Below are positions 20,690-29,777 of a stretch of 50,725 bases of DNA, in pieces. The stretch is taken from positions 1 to 50,725 of the forward strand of contig JASAOO010003383.1 in NCBI GenBank assembly GCA_030849075.1, read 5' to 3'. The translations under genes were made by a program, and so were the position numbers. Below the pieces are notes generated by a model. The model saw only the letters and a program-made list of their open reading frames with translations. It made no database searches and was not told the origin of the DNA. The stretch is from Zelonia costaricensis. Its lineage: Eukaryota > Euglenozoa > Kinetoplastea > Trypanosomatida > Trypanosomatidae. Every line of letters starts with the position of its first letter. Position 1 is the stretch's first letter.

Positions 20690-23521
20690 CTACATCATCG
20701 CGCAATCGCAGTTGGTTTTCTTCTTTTGCTTTGACGAGCCCTTGCCAGCGGCGCCCTGCTGCGCCTCGCCCGCCTCGGCCCCGGCTGCCGCGTCGAGGTC
20801 GGCTGCAGGACCGCCCATGCCCTGCTGCGCCTGCTGTGGCTGCGGGGGTTGGTGCTGGGCGCGCCGGCCGCCCTCGAGCTCGCCAGTGTTGCTGTGACCG
20901 GTTTGGCTAGAGCGGCGCGGGTCGCCGTTGCGGCTATCGACCCCGTCGCGCCACTGGGAGGAGTTATTGGGCTCGAGGACGGACCCTGGCGGGGGCACCA
21001 CGGCAGTTGAGCTGCCCATCCTATTGCCAGTGGGCGCAACCGGCGACGGCGCCGACAGCGTCAGGGCGGCCGAGCGCCCCGGCGTGACTTCGTCCTTCTC
21101 GCGCGGCGAGAACTCGTTCGGGTCGTACTCCTCCGAGCTGGCCGGTGCCCCGGGAGTCTCGCTGCCTTCGGCTGGAAACCCGCCCGTGCCGCCGATGCCG
21201 TCTGCCGTGCCGGGCCGCAGGCGCTGCGAATGGTACGGCAGCGACGGATCGACAAGCAGCGTGGTCTGCCCAAACACGCCGTCCTGCGCCGCGGCGGCGG
21301 CCGCACCGCCAACGTCCACCTCGCTGACGCGCAGCGTGCCGCTGGTCTGCTGAAGCGGTGCATCGCTGCCGTACGCGTTGACCAGGACGCCGTTGGCAAC
21401 GTTCCGGCCGCCGCTGCCGACGCGGCCGGCGTTGCTGCCGTGCAGGGGCGTGTGCATCCCGTCCCGCGGGCCTGCGTCGGGCTGCAGCGGGGCGGCGCGT
21501 CGCGGAGGGACCTGCACCGGGCGACCATTCGCATCGATCGCGACGGCGTGCCCGTTGGCGACGGCCTCCGGCGCCGGTCCCACGTCGTGCAGGCGCAGCA
21601 CCGAGCCGTGCACCGCCGGGGCCGCACCCGCCTCGGCGACCGGCATGCCGTCGGCGTCCATGCCGGAGTCTATCATGGACGGGTCCATCTCCCACTCGAC
21701 CGGCTTGTTCGGCGGGTACCCGCGCCGCTCCAGCGCGCGATGCATCAGGGTGAGGAGCAAGTCGTAGTCTGGCTCGTCCTCGTAGCGGAGCGTTTGCAGG
21801 TGGGCTAGGAATGGCTGGAACTCCCGTGGCAGGTTGCGCACGAGATGCGGGCTAATCGACTCCTCCTTGCAGCGGCCAATGTCGTCCTTCTCCTTGTACT
21901 TGCGCCACGGCAGCGTGCCGGTTGCGAACTCCACAAGCATGAAGAGCAGACTCCACAAGTCGTCCACGCGGCCGAGCTCCTGGTGATGGTGGGACGCGAC
22001 GGAGGCGTAGCGGCTCGTGCCGCGGAAGCCGGCGTTGTCGCGCGGTGGCCGAATCTCGCCGTTCGAGCGGCGGAACCGGCGGGCCAGGCCGAAGTCAATC
22101 AAGTAGCACGTCGTGTGCTCCGGCGTACCGGGCAGCCCGGTGACAAAGTTGGACGGCTTGATATCGCGGTGGACCAGCCCGAGGTCGTGCACGCCGCGAA
22201 TCGCCGTCAGGCATGATATGCCGGCCTTGAGGGTGGTGTAGATGTTGAAGGTGCCGTGCTGGCTGCGACGCCGCAGCTCCGCTAGGTTGGGCCCGAGCTT
22301 CTCCATGACGAGGTAGTTCATGCCGTTGGTGCAGCCACTGCCGAGGTAGCGGACCACCTGCGGGCACGGTTGCACCTTCTTCAGCGCGAGCGCCTCGAGC
22401 CGCAGCACGTTCTTGTTCTCCTGCTCCACCTTGATGCACACTTCATTGCGCTCCTCCAGTGGCGGCAGGTTCTCGAGCAGAGCTAGGTTTTCGGGGGCTA
22501 CGGTGAGGCTGTCCTCCTCGGCTACAGGACCGTCCACTTCCATCGCGGTGAAGGTCTCGCCGAACGAGCCGGCGCCGATGCGGTTGATGATGATCCATCG
22601 GCGCAGTCGCATGCCGACCTGGATCTTCGTCTGCGCCAGCTTTGGACCGGCGGCACCGGCGGGCTTGTCGTTGCGGTTGCCACCGTCGCTCCCGCCACCG
22701 CCACCGCCACCGCCGGCGTCATGCGAGCCGCCACTGCCGCCCTCGGCACGGCGGTTACCGTCACCATTTTTGTTGCCTGCGCCGCGGTTGGCGCTGCCGT
22801 TGCCAGCGGCGTGTGCGGGTGCACCATCGGCGGCGGCTCCATTCGCGGAGCCGTTGGCGGCGTCCGACCAGCCGCGCTGGCGGAGCTGCGCCGAGGCCAC
22901 GGTCGCCATGGGAATCGACGACAAGCTTGCTCCTCCCGCTCCTGCCCCAACCCCCACTTGGCCGGCCGAAGCAGAGAATGCGGCGAGGTTGGAAGGTGTG
23001 GCGGACGGCGGTGCCGCGCGCGTGATGAAGTTGCTTGGCTTTCGTGCCACCCCAATGGCGTTGGCGCGCGGGGAGTCGGCGGCGTTCTGCGTGGTGCTGC
23101 TGTTGCCCGGCGTGTTCATCCACGCGCCCTGCCCGGTCTGCGCGGCCGCAGCGGTGCGCAGGACGGCTGCTCCGAGAGGGGCCTCCTCAGGGGACAGGGA
23201 CGGAAGAGAGCGGCTGCGCTGCGTGCTACCGTGTCGGTGTGGCGGGTTGCGTGAGTGTCGCGAGCCGGCGGAGGAGCGACTGAGGTTGCAGGACGAGCGG
23301 CGGCGCGCGCGCCCAGCACCCTCGAGACTGCCTTGCCGGGCAACACCACTGTTGGGATCGACTCGGCGCTGAGGCGGCGGCGCACGTACACCACTGCCTG
23401 ACGGTGCGCTCGCGCCGGCGTGCTCCTGCTGCAGGCGACTGTTGAGCTCGCGAAGCTCCTCGCTGGAGACGATGCCGCCGAAGTTCTGGCAAACCCGGTT
23501 ATTGCCGATATCTACTTGCAT
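20690..23521 (-). CDS. Tau-tubulin-kinase-like (CK1 superfamily) protein kinase with CaaX terminus
   Basis: Protein of 943 aa from the first ATG at 23521 (the longer frame opens with TTG). Residues 35-290 are low complexity: an Arg/Ser-rich part (64-112), then Ala, Asn and Gly-rich runs. The kinase domain spans about 303-605: glycine loop GAGSFG (316-321), lysine in VCIKVE (K364), helix-C glutamate (E376), HRDIKPSNF (451-459), DFG (476-478). GTSRYASVASH (501-511) and DDLWSLLFMLVEF match tau-tubulin kinases rather than classical kinases with APE. A segment of about 30 residues separates the glycine loop from the lysine, longer than usual. The C-terminal 330 residues are disordered and end in KQKKKTNCDCAMM. 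The final CAMM fits a CaaX prenylation box with a nearby second cysteine and a basic patch. All catalytic residues are present, so it should be active. TTBK2 in animals starts ciliogenesis; a flagellar role here is inference. Confidence 0.94.
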   Translation of the reverse strand: MQVDIGNNRVCQNFGGIVSSEELRELNSRLQQEHAGASAPSGSGVRAPPPQRRVDPNSGVARQGSLEGAGRARRRSSCNLSRSSAGSRHSRNPPHRHGSTQRSRSLPSLSPEEAPLGAAVLRTAAAAQTGQGAWMNTPGNSSTTQNAADSPRANAIGVARKPSNFITRAAPPSATPSNLAAFSASAGQVGVGAGAGGASLSSIPMATVASAQLRQRGWSDAANGSANGAAADGAPAHAAGNGSANRGAGNKNGDGNRRAEGGSGGSHDAGGGGGGGGSDGGNRNDKPAGAAGPKLAQTKIQVGMRLRRWIIINRIGAGSFGETFTAMEVDGPVAEEDSLTVAPENLALLENLPPLEERNEVCIKVEQENKNVLRLEALALKKVQPCPQVVRYLGSGCTNGMNYLVMEKLGPNLAELRRRSQHGTFNIYTTLKAGISCLTAIRGVHDLGLVHRDIKPSNFVTGLPGTPEHTTCYLIDFGLARRFRRSNGEIRPPRDNAGFRGTSRYASVASHHHQELGRVDDLWSLLFMLVEFATGTLPWRKYKEKDDIGRCKEESISPHLVRNLPREFQPFLAHLQTLRYEDEPDYDLLLTLMHRALERRGYPPNKPVEWEMDPSMIDSGMDADGMPVAEAGAAPAVHGSVLRLHDVGPAPEAVANGHAVAIDANGRPVQVPPRRAAPLQPDAGPRDGMHTPLHGSNAGRVGSGGRNVANGVLVNAYGSDAPLQQTSGTLRVSEVDVGGAAAAAAQDGVFGQTTLLVDPSLPYHSQRLRPGTADGIGGTGGFPAEGSETPGAPASSEEYDPNEFSPREKDEVTPGRSAALTLSAPSPVAPTGNRMGSSTAVVPPPGSVLEPNNSSQWRDGVDSRNGDPRRSSQTGHSNTGELEGGRRAQHQPPQPQQAQQGMGGPAADLDAAAGAEAGEAQQGAAGKGSSKQKKKTNCDCAMM

Positions 23522-23562
23522 GCACTCGACGAGGAAGCACGACAATGTCGCTTGCCTCCTCC

Positions 23563-23601
23563 CTTGCAGTCAGGCGAGAAGAAGTAGAGACAAAAAAAAA
23601 G
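23563..23601 (-). promoter_or_regulatory. Predicted spliced-leader acceptor, kinase gene
   Basis: On the minus strand T9 and CTTCTTCTC are followed by GACTGCAAG with AG at 23564-23563, leaving a 5' UTR of about 41 nt to the ATG at 23521. This supports the ATG start over the upstream TTG. Confidence 0.55.
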
Positions 23602-23624
23602 TGGCACGTGGACTGCCGTCTCAC

Positions 23625-23640
23625 GGGGGGGGGGGGGGGG
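23625..23640. repeat. G16 homopolymer
   Basis: Sixteen G on the plus strand, C16 on the sense strand, lying just upstream of the predicted kinase pyrimidine tract. Confidence 0.9.
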
Positions 23641-26052
23641 AGGTCCGGCCGTGCGTGCGCGTGCCGGGGTGCGCCTCTGTGCTCAAGCGTGCGCGCGTGT
23701 GTGTGAGAAACAGAGAGAGCTTGTGAGAGAACGCGAATCTGCAACTTGAGCGACAGAAACAAGAAACCGATGCCGCCGCAATTGTCCAACGCACCAGCAG
23801 AGGAAAAAGACAGAAGAGAGAGCGAAGACGTAAACGGGCTAGGATGGGGACAGCGAAGGCTGTGTGAAAGAAAAGGTGGAGGGGAGGGGGCACGGGGCAC
23901 GGGGCAACCACAAGGTGAAGAAGAGCGAGACGCGCGTGGAAGGAAGAAACAAAAACGCGGAGGGAGGGGGAACAGAGGGCGAGAATGGCGCTTGGTGGGT
24001 CTTGTAGGATCGAGTGGGAGTGGGAGGGGAGGTGGGTGAAGGGCGAAAAAGGGTTCACGAGGCGGAGTTGGGGTGTCGGAAGGTGCACCTTCACCGACAA
24101 CGGCTTTTGACGTCGTCCGGGCTGCTCGACGCTTTGAGTTCTTCTTCACTGCGCCGACGTCGGCTAGACGGAGAGGGGGAGGGCGAGGGTGTGTGCGCGT
24201 GCGCGTGGGCTGCTGCTGGTGCTACTGCTGACGCCAAACAACACGTGTGCGCCACTCCGTCACCGACAGCCACGGAATGGCGTGTCTTCTAGAGGGAAGC
24301 AGAAAGGAGAAGAAAACGAGGAAGAGGGAAACGAGGCCGAGACGGAGAGACGCAGCGACAGTCAAATGGGTGGGACGAAACAAATGGAAACACAGGGGGA
24401 GGGGAGGAGAAACGACTGATGCGGCTTGGAGGCTGGGCGGCGTAGTGGGACACAAACGCGCACACACACACACACACAGAGAAAACGCGTGAAGGAGCGA
24501 AAGGCGGGTGGGAGTGCAAAGACGCGGTGGTGGGAGCAGCGGACGGTGCGGAGCGGAGCCACTTGTGACAGAGGTGGTCGATCAGGACACTGGGCTCGCA
24601 AGCGCTCAGGTGAGAGAGGGGAGGGGGAGGGGGGGGGGCAGGAGAAATGTAAAGAGTGAACACGCGAGTAGTCCTCCTCGCGTGGTTCGTGAGATGTGTC
24701 GCACAGGAGAGCCAGAAGGAAAGAAGGAAGAGACTGGAAGTGAGCAAGAGGGGAGGGTTGGAGGGGGGGGGTGGTGATGAGAAGTGGTGTGTGGATGGGG
24801 GAGGGAGATGGGGTGGGGGGTCAAGGGTGATCGCAGGGGAGAGCTTGCGTCGCGCACCGCTTTCCCGGCTCGTGAGACGGCAGTGAAGGGCGTGAAAACT
24901 TGGAGGCTAATCTTAGCAACAACGGTGCAAAACACAAAGTGGGGAAGGAGTGGGGGAAAGTAGGCGAAGGGCGGCGAGAGGGAGAGGCACGGCGTGTAGA
25001 TCGCGGCTTTGTGCCGCGAGGCTGTTCTGCGCCAACGGACGCGAACACCCACCCACACACACACACACACACAGACACCGAAAACACCCGACGCCGCACT
25101 GGCAATTCGAGAACGCGAGCGCCAGCGGTGGTGTCAGCGACAGATGCAAAGTGATGACGGGGCAACAAGAAGAGAACAACAAACAGGTAAGACGAGCTGT
25201 GTATGTACGAAGGGAAGGGGTCCTAGGGCTTGAGCGCGTGAGGGCGGAGTCCAGGTAGGCGGCGATGAAGGTGCTCCAGCGGGAGTGCGAGAGAGGGAGA
25301 GCAAGAAAGGGGAGGAGAGAAGCGGCCGAACAGGGCACCGTGTTGTGCGATCGAGGATGCGTGAGAGCGCCGATGTCTGTGGGTGTGAGTGTGGGTGTGG
25401 GTGTGCTCAACACGGGCACCAAAGCCGTCTCAAGGCGCGTAGCTGTGCACCTGCGAGAGCGAGGAGAGGCGACGATGGAGGGGCTACGAGGCAGTTGCAC
25501 GCGCTCAGCTTCATACTGTGCAGCGCGATGGCAGACCACGGAGAAAAGGCGAGGACGCGTGTCAGAGAAGCGTGCGTGTGTATGAGGGTGGAAAAGAAAA
25601 AACGCGTCGAAGAGCGCGATGGGATACGAGAGGAGGAAAGGCGGCGTGTACAGGACAGGTGGTGGAAGGCATCGAGGACGATGGCACAGTGCGCAAGAAT
25701 CTCTAAACAGCGCCACGCAGCCCATCTGGCGGCGCGCGTTAAAGTATTCGCCTTGCACGCGACAGAATGGCGTCCAGGGCTCCCTCCTCACTCAGCACCA
25801 TGCTGGCACGCTGCCTTCTAGCCAGGAGGAGAGGTTAGTCGAGCTTGATGCACACCGGCGCTGCTTCCCGGAGGCTTCCGTCGATGCGAAAAGAGAGTTT
25901 GCGTGCAAGGTGCGCACTTCGCCCCCCCCCCCCGTTTCTGTTCCATTCGTTTGCGCGTGCTGTCTTCTATTTCTTTTGCTGCACTCTGTTTGCAGACATT
26001 CTTGTTGTGCAGGTGATCGTAAACCAGCAGTTTAGGTAGAAAGTGGGCTGGT

Positions 26053-26145
26053 GCTGTGACGCGATATTCAAACCCTGCGTCACGGCAAGTAGCCTTGAGG
26101 AGAACACGATAACCTGTCTTGCGCGCCTTCGAATCCCCTGTCCAC
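26053..26145 (-). repeat. Hairpin with tRNA-like/SIDER-like motif, copy B
   Basis: In the CEP41 3' flank, GCTGTGACGC (26053-26062) pairs with GCGTCACGGC (26077-26086) over ten pairs with one G-T wobble and a 14-nt loop. On the minus strand the right arm and loop read TGCCGTGACGCAGGGTTTGA followed by AT, matching 17 of 22 columns of the plus-strand segment at 45642-45662. A second TTCGAA word sits upstream on the same strand (ACAGGGGATTCGAAGG). I read this as a diverged copy of the dispersed element; the SIDER label is inference. Confidence 0.35.
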
Positions 26146-26370
26146 GCAACGCCCCAACTCCGCTCTCGTCGAGTGCACAACAGGACAAGGTCGGGTGCTC
26201 GTCTCTTTTGTTGCTGTTGTGTGCGGAGTAAGCAGAGCATCAAGTATTTGCTGCGCCCATGTGAGTGCGAAACGTGCCCGTCCCTTGCGTCGTTCCAGTG
26301 GACAGCTGTTTACTTCGAATGGGGTGGGGACTACCTGTGTGCGTGATTCCTGGGTGCAGCCGAGAAGCGC

Positions 26371-27120
26371 CTAAAATGTGCCCTTTCGGTTGCTGCGAGC
26401 GAGGCTACTCGAGAGACTCTTCGGCTTGTGCGACATGGTGGTTCGTGCCTCGCTGCGTGCCTGCGTCACCTCGTCAGCGCGGCGCTTCAGTCGCACGTCG
26501 CGCGGCACAACCGGCACCGGAGACGGCGCAGTCAGAAAGGCCTCGTAGTCCTGCGCAAACTCGCGCAGCCCGCCAGCGATGATGGCGACGTTGTCGATGT
26601 CCTTTTGAAACATGGTGTTGGCCAGCGGGACGACCGCCTCCTCCTCCAGGTCGTACAGCACAATAACCTTGTTCTCCTTGTTCTTGTACGCGTACATCTC
26701 CGGCAGAAACGGACTCGTCGCGTGCTGCAGCTTGATCTTGGGGTAGTGGAGCGCCGATTTGATGTGGCACGTTCCGTAGTCGGCGACATCGCGGCAGTCG
26801 ACAAGCAGGTAGCTCGTCGCGGGCTTGCCGTCGCCGTTTTGGGCGCCGCCGTACTCGTCCATCGGACGTGCGAAGCCGCCGTCCTCGAGAACGGGCTTCG
26901 GCTCTTGGCTATCAAGAAATGCGGCGATGATGTCCGTCCGCACGCGCGCGAAGAGTTCGCCGGGTTGCTTCTTCGTCTTGACCTTCACATCGCGCATGTA
27001 CTGTGCGAGCTGCGTGGTCATGCCAGACTCCACAACCGCCTGCACGCCGTTGTATCTTGGGTTCGCCGCGGTGCGGCGCTGGAGGACATCCTTGTCCCCG
27101 ATCGTCGGGTTGATGCTCAT
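26371..27120 (-). CDS. CEP41: CEP41 homologue, centriolar/ciliary rhodanese-domain protein
   Basis: Protein of 249 aa from the first ATG at 27120 (the upstream extension opens with TTG). The N-terminus holds NPRY (20-23) followed by a basic helix and KKQPGELFARV (50-60), aligning with NPRYQHI and KKDELFKRL of human CEP41. The rhodanese domain spans about 101-198 with LLVDCRDVADYGTCHI (105-120), EYKN-like AYKNKENKVIVLYD (144-157) and IAGGLREFAQ (181-190). The loop that holds the catalytic cysteine in sulfurtransferases reads YDLEEEA here, so the domain is non-catalytic, as in human CEP41 (LYDDDER). CEP41 in animals sits at centrioles and cilia and helps bring the tubulin glutamylase TTLL6 into the axoneme. 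The C-terminus is short, basic and Ser-rich. Assignment is by motif alignment and is strong. Confidence 0.95.
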   Translation of the reverse strand: MSINPTIGDKDVLQRRTAANPRYNGVQAVVESGMTTQLAQYMRDVKVKTKKQPGELFARVRTDIIAAFLDSQEPKPVLEDGGFARPMDEYGGAQNGDGKPATSYLLVDCRDVADYGTCHIKSALHYPKIKLQHATSPFLPEMYAYKNKENKVIVLYDLEEEAVVPLANTMFQKDIDNVAIIAGGLREFAQDYEAFLTAPSPVPVVPRDVRLKRRADEVTQARSEARTTMSHKPKSLSSSLARSNRKGTF

Positions 27121-27211
27121 GACGGCGTGTGCGCTCAGCGCTGAGTGCGAGCGCGACGACGCAAAGCGGCTGTTGACCTTCAAAGTGTATTATTCGCGGC
27201 AAGCGTCGCTT

Positions 27212-27243
27212 CTGGTGCGGGTGGGGGAGCGAGGACAGGAGAC
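27212..27243 (-). promoter_or_regulatory. Predicted spliced-leader acceptor, CEP41 gene
   Basis: Sense-strand C/T-rich stretch ending CACCAG with AG at 27213-27212, giving a 5' UTR of about 91 nt. Confidence 0.45.
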
Positions 27244-27477
27244 GTGGATGGACTCGCCTTACCCGCAAAACCAACAAGAGCAGGCAGAGGAGGCAGGCAG
27301 AGTTGCGGAGTACGCGCAGGTAAGAATGGTCGGATCCCCAACAAAAAGGGGACGCAGTCAAGAGTGGACGAGTAACGTCCAACGCATGTGAGGTTTATGG
27401 AGAGAGAGAGAGAGCCGACGTCGGACACGGCAAGAGTGATAGCGTGAGGTCGCAACTCCACAACACAGACGCGAAGT

Positions 27478-27482
<5 letters not shown>

Positions 27483-27508
<26 letters not shown>
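27483..27508. repeat. GT dinucleotide repeat
   Basis: Thirteen uninterrupted GT units, the longest pure dinucleotide run noted in the window. Confidence 0.95.
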
Positions 27509-28091
27509 ACGTTCGTGCGCGGCTATGACGCGCCCGCGTTGAATGGGGAGACGGCAAGGCAAGCGTTTCCAGGCAGCACCAGCGGGCGGCGTGAAGAGCG
27601 GTGTCGATCAATAAGGGCGGAAGAGAAAGCAAAGGGGTAAAGTCAACGGTGGAGGTGAATGCGGTGCACAAAGGGGAGAAGGGACGTGGGGTCGCACGAA
27701 CTCTTTCACACACGACCTTGTTTTCTTCGTTTCGCGTTCAACGCAAGCGCGGCGTGCACCACCGTATGCCGAGATGAAGAAGTCACCTGAGCAACCTTAA
27801 AACATGGTGTGCTGCCGTTCTCCCGTCACTTGACCCAAGAAAAGGGGAAAAGAGAGAGCACTCCGTTGCGGACGCCGAAGTTTCGACCGGCGACCGCACT
27901 TTTTATAAAATGCCCTTGGCGTCCTTGGGAGACTCTAGAAATCTATCCGTGAAAACTACAGCAAGCATACAGTTGCGGGGCTTGGCCCACCGCGACCGCA
28001 GTCCTCGCGGTGATGTTGCGCGTCGAACAAAGGGGGGTGGTTTTTGGGCGTTGCCACCGCTCCTCCTCTCCCCCATCCCCATCGTATCGGG

Positions 28092-29777
28092 TCACAGCTT
28101 CACCGCAACAGAAAGTGGAACGTGCGCGCCGCTGTACAGTCGGGCTGCCGTGTGGGACGGGTTGGCGCAGTAGTACACAAACCCCTCCCGCTGCTCTGCC
28201 AAGCTGATCGCTGGCGGAGGCGGTAGCTGCTCTGGCGGAGGCGGCGTGGAGTTTCTCACGTCCGACTTGCCGCTGGCTATCGCCGCACGCGGGTGCGTCT
28301 CGTCGTACGAAGAGGCGGGCTGCACCGTCGACTGCGCCACGCTGTTGGGCACGAGCACCGATGCGCGGCGGGTGTGGTTTGTGTAGGCGCGCCGACCACG
28401 CGGGGTCAGTGGCTGGCTGGAGGCGGCGGCGGCCGCCGACGGCGTCGACACGGTGGAGGCATCCTCCTCCGCCGCGGCGCCGTGGAAGAGAGCAACCGCG
28501 TGGACGGTGCTGCCTGTGGTGGCGGCGGCGTGCTTGTTTGCCAGCCGCCGCGCGGCCAGCACCTCGGCCGCCGAGGTGGTTGGCTCGCTCATGTGGAGCA
28601 GCCGGTCCAGCTGGCTGCTGTCGATGGAGACGACGCTGAGGTCTTGCTTCTGGATGGAGCGCTGCGCCAGCGGGTCCTTCGCGCACCCGCTCAGCAGCGA
28701 CACCTCGCAGTCCGCATCGCGGAGGATCGTGTCGAGGCTGGTGTCGGCGGGCACGTGCGGCGTCTGCGGCGACGCGGCGAGCCGCGGTGGCCTTCCGCCT
28801 GCAGCGCGGTTGGCGGTGCTGGGAAGGGAGCGGGATGGGGTGGCCGGCGCCGACGTTGGCAGCGGCGCGCCGGACGGGTTGCTCACGTTGCTTGGGATGC
28901 TGCGGTTCGCGAAGTAGCTGCTGTTCAGCAGCGAGACGTCGCGGGGCTTGTACGGCAGCCCGCCGTACCGCGTGGCAGGTGGCGTGAAGCCGCCAGACTC
29001 ATCGCCGTTCGCAGGACTGGGAACCGCTACGGTCGGCGCGGAGGGCGCGGCGTTGACTGCGACGGGAGTGCCGCGGTTCATGGGTAGCGTGATGGACACC
29101 TCCGTGTCGGCCGACGTGCGGCGACTGCCCTGGCTGCTGCGCCGCCGTCGCGCGTTCACCTCGTTCTCCTCGGCAGAGATGGAGCTTGGCGAGAGCGGGG
29201 CCGCTCTCGGTGCACTCACACGACTGTGCTGGCTGCCGGTGATGCTCGTCCGCCGAGCGTCGGCGGTGTGGTTGGGGTGGTGGCTGAGAGGCTTGCCGTC
29301 CGCAATGGCCAGATCGTCGCCAGGGAGCTGGCGGCGCAGGTCCTGGAGGGTGGCCAGCAGGGGCACGCGCAGCTCCTCCTGATTCTTGAAGGCGATAAAG
29401 GCGGCGAGCTTCTCCTGCGAGGTGCCGAGGCCCACAGTCGCCTCGCGGAACGCGCGCAAAGCGGCCTGCAGCAGCTCCGCGTACTCTGCGGTCGTCGGGT
29501 TAGGCAGCGTGGTGAGGGCGTGTGGGTTGCCCAGCACCCGGAAGAGGTGCTGCTTGAGTGAGAGCTTCAGCAGCGAGGTTTGCGGACTCACGTCTGCCAC
29601 AGCGCACGCCCGCAGTGACCGGGGCGAGTTGAGCAGCGGCGGCGGCGGCGGTTCACGCAGGGCTTCGTTGCGTCGACACCATGCATCTTGCAGCTCTTCG
29701 ATGCAGTCGAGGTCCACCTTGGCCACACGGCGCGCTGGTGTCGACGGCGAAACACTCCGCGACACGTTGCGATACAT
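28092..29777 (-). CDS. Uncharacterised 561-aa low-complexity protein
   Basis: ATG start at 29777 with a pyrimidine tract and AG just upstream. The N-terminus (1-50) is basic, then a polyproline stretch (EPPPPPLL). A helical region at about 60-150 (SLLKLSLKQHLFRVLGNPHAL, then AELLQAALRAFREATVGLG and EKLAAFIAFKNQEELRVPLLATLQDLRRQL) is the only part that looks folded. The rest to residue 510 is Ser/Pro/Ala-rich and disordered. A second polyproline segment precedes a short C-terminal motif containing GFVYYCANPSHTA. No known domain is recognised. Codon third positions are GC-rich as in its neighbours, so it is a real gene. It sits between CEP41 and the leucine-rich-repeat gene, which suggests nothing specific. 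Confidence 0.8.
   Translation of the reverse strand: MYRNVSRSVSPSTPARRVAKVDLDCIEELQDAWCRRNEALREPPPPPLLNSPRSLRACAVADVSPQTSLLKLSLKQHLFRVLGNPHALTTLPNPTTAEYAELLQAALRAFREATVGLGTSQEKLAAFIAFKNQEELRVPLLATLQDLRRQLPGDDLAIADGKPLSHHPNHTADARRTSITGSQHSRVSAPRAAPLSPSSISAEENEVNARRRRSSQGSRRTSADTEVSITLPMNRGTPVAVNAAPSAPTVAVPSPANGDESGGFTPPATRYGGLPYKPRDVSLLNSSYFANRSIPSNVSNPSGAPLPTSAPATPSRSLPSTANRAAGGRPPRLAASPQTPHVPADTSLDTILRDADCEVSLLSGCAKDPLAQRSIQKQDLSVVSIDSSQLDRLLHMSEPTTSAAEVLAARRLANKHAAATTGSTVHAVALFHGAAAEEDASTVSTPSAAAAASSQPLTPRGRRAYTNHTRRASVLVPNSVAQSTVQPASSYDETHPRAAIASGKSDVRNSTPPPPEQLPPPPAISLAEQREGFVYYCANPSHTAARLYSGAHVPLSVAVKL

Larger units (their letters stand above)
23522..26370. other. Long gene-free spacer (2.8 kb)
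   Basis: Holds the kinase acceptor region with a G16 run (23625-23640), CA runs (about 24461-24478 and 25054-25074), a C10 run near 25922-25932, and the CEP41 3' UTR with a hairpin and tRNA-like motif (26053-26145). Minus-strand frames such as one of 292 codons (24913-25791) show no domain or coding bias. Confidence 0.5.
27121..28091. other. Intergenic spacer
   Basis: Holds the CEP41 5' UTR, a GT microsatellite (27483-27508) and the 3' UTR of the 561-aa gene. No gene seen. Confidence 0.65.

Noticed and set aside
23522..23545. Eight-residue upstream extension of the kinase
   Set aside because: It would start at TTG. The first ATG is at 23521, and nuclear trypanosomatid genes normally use ATG.
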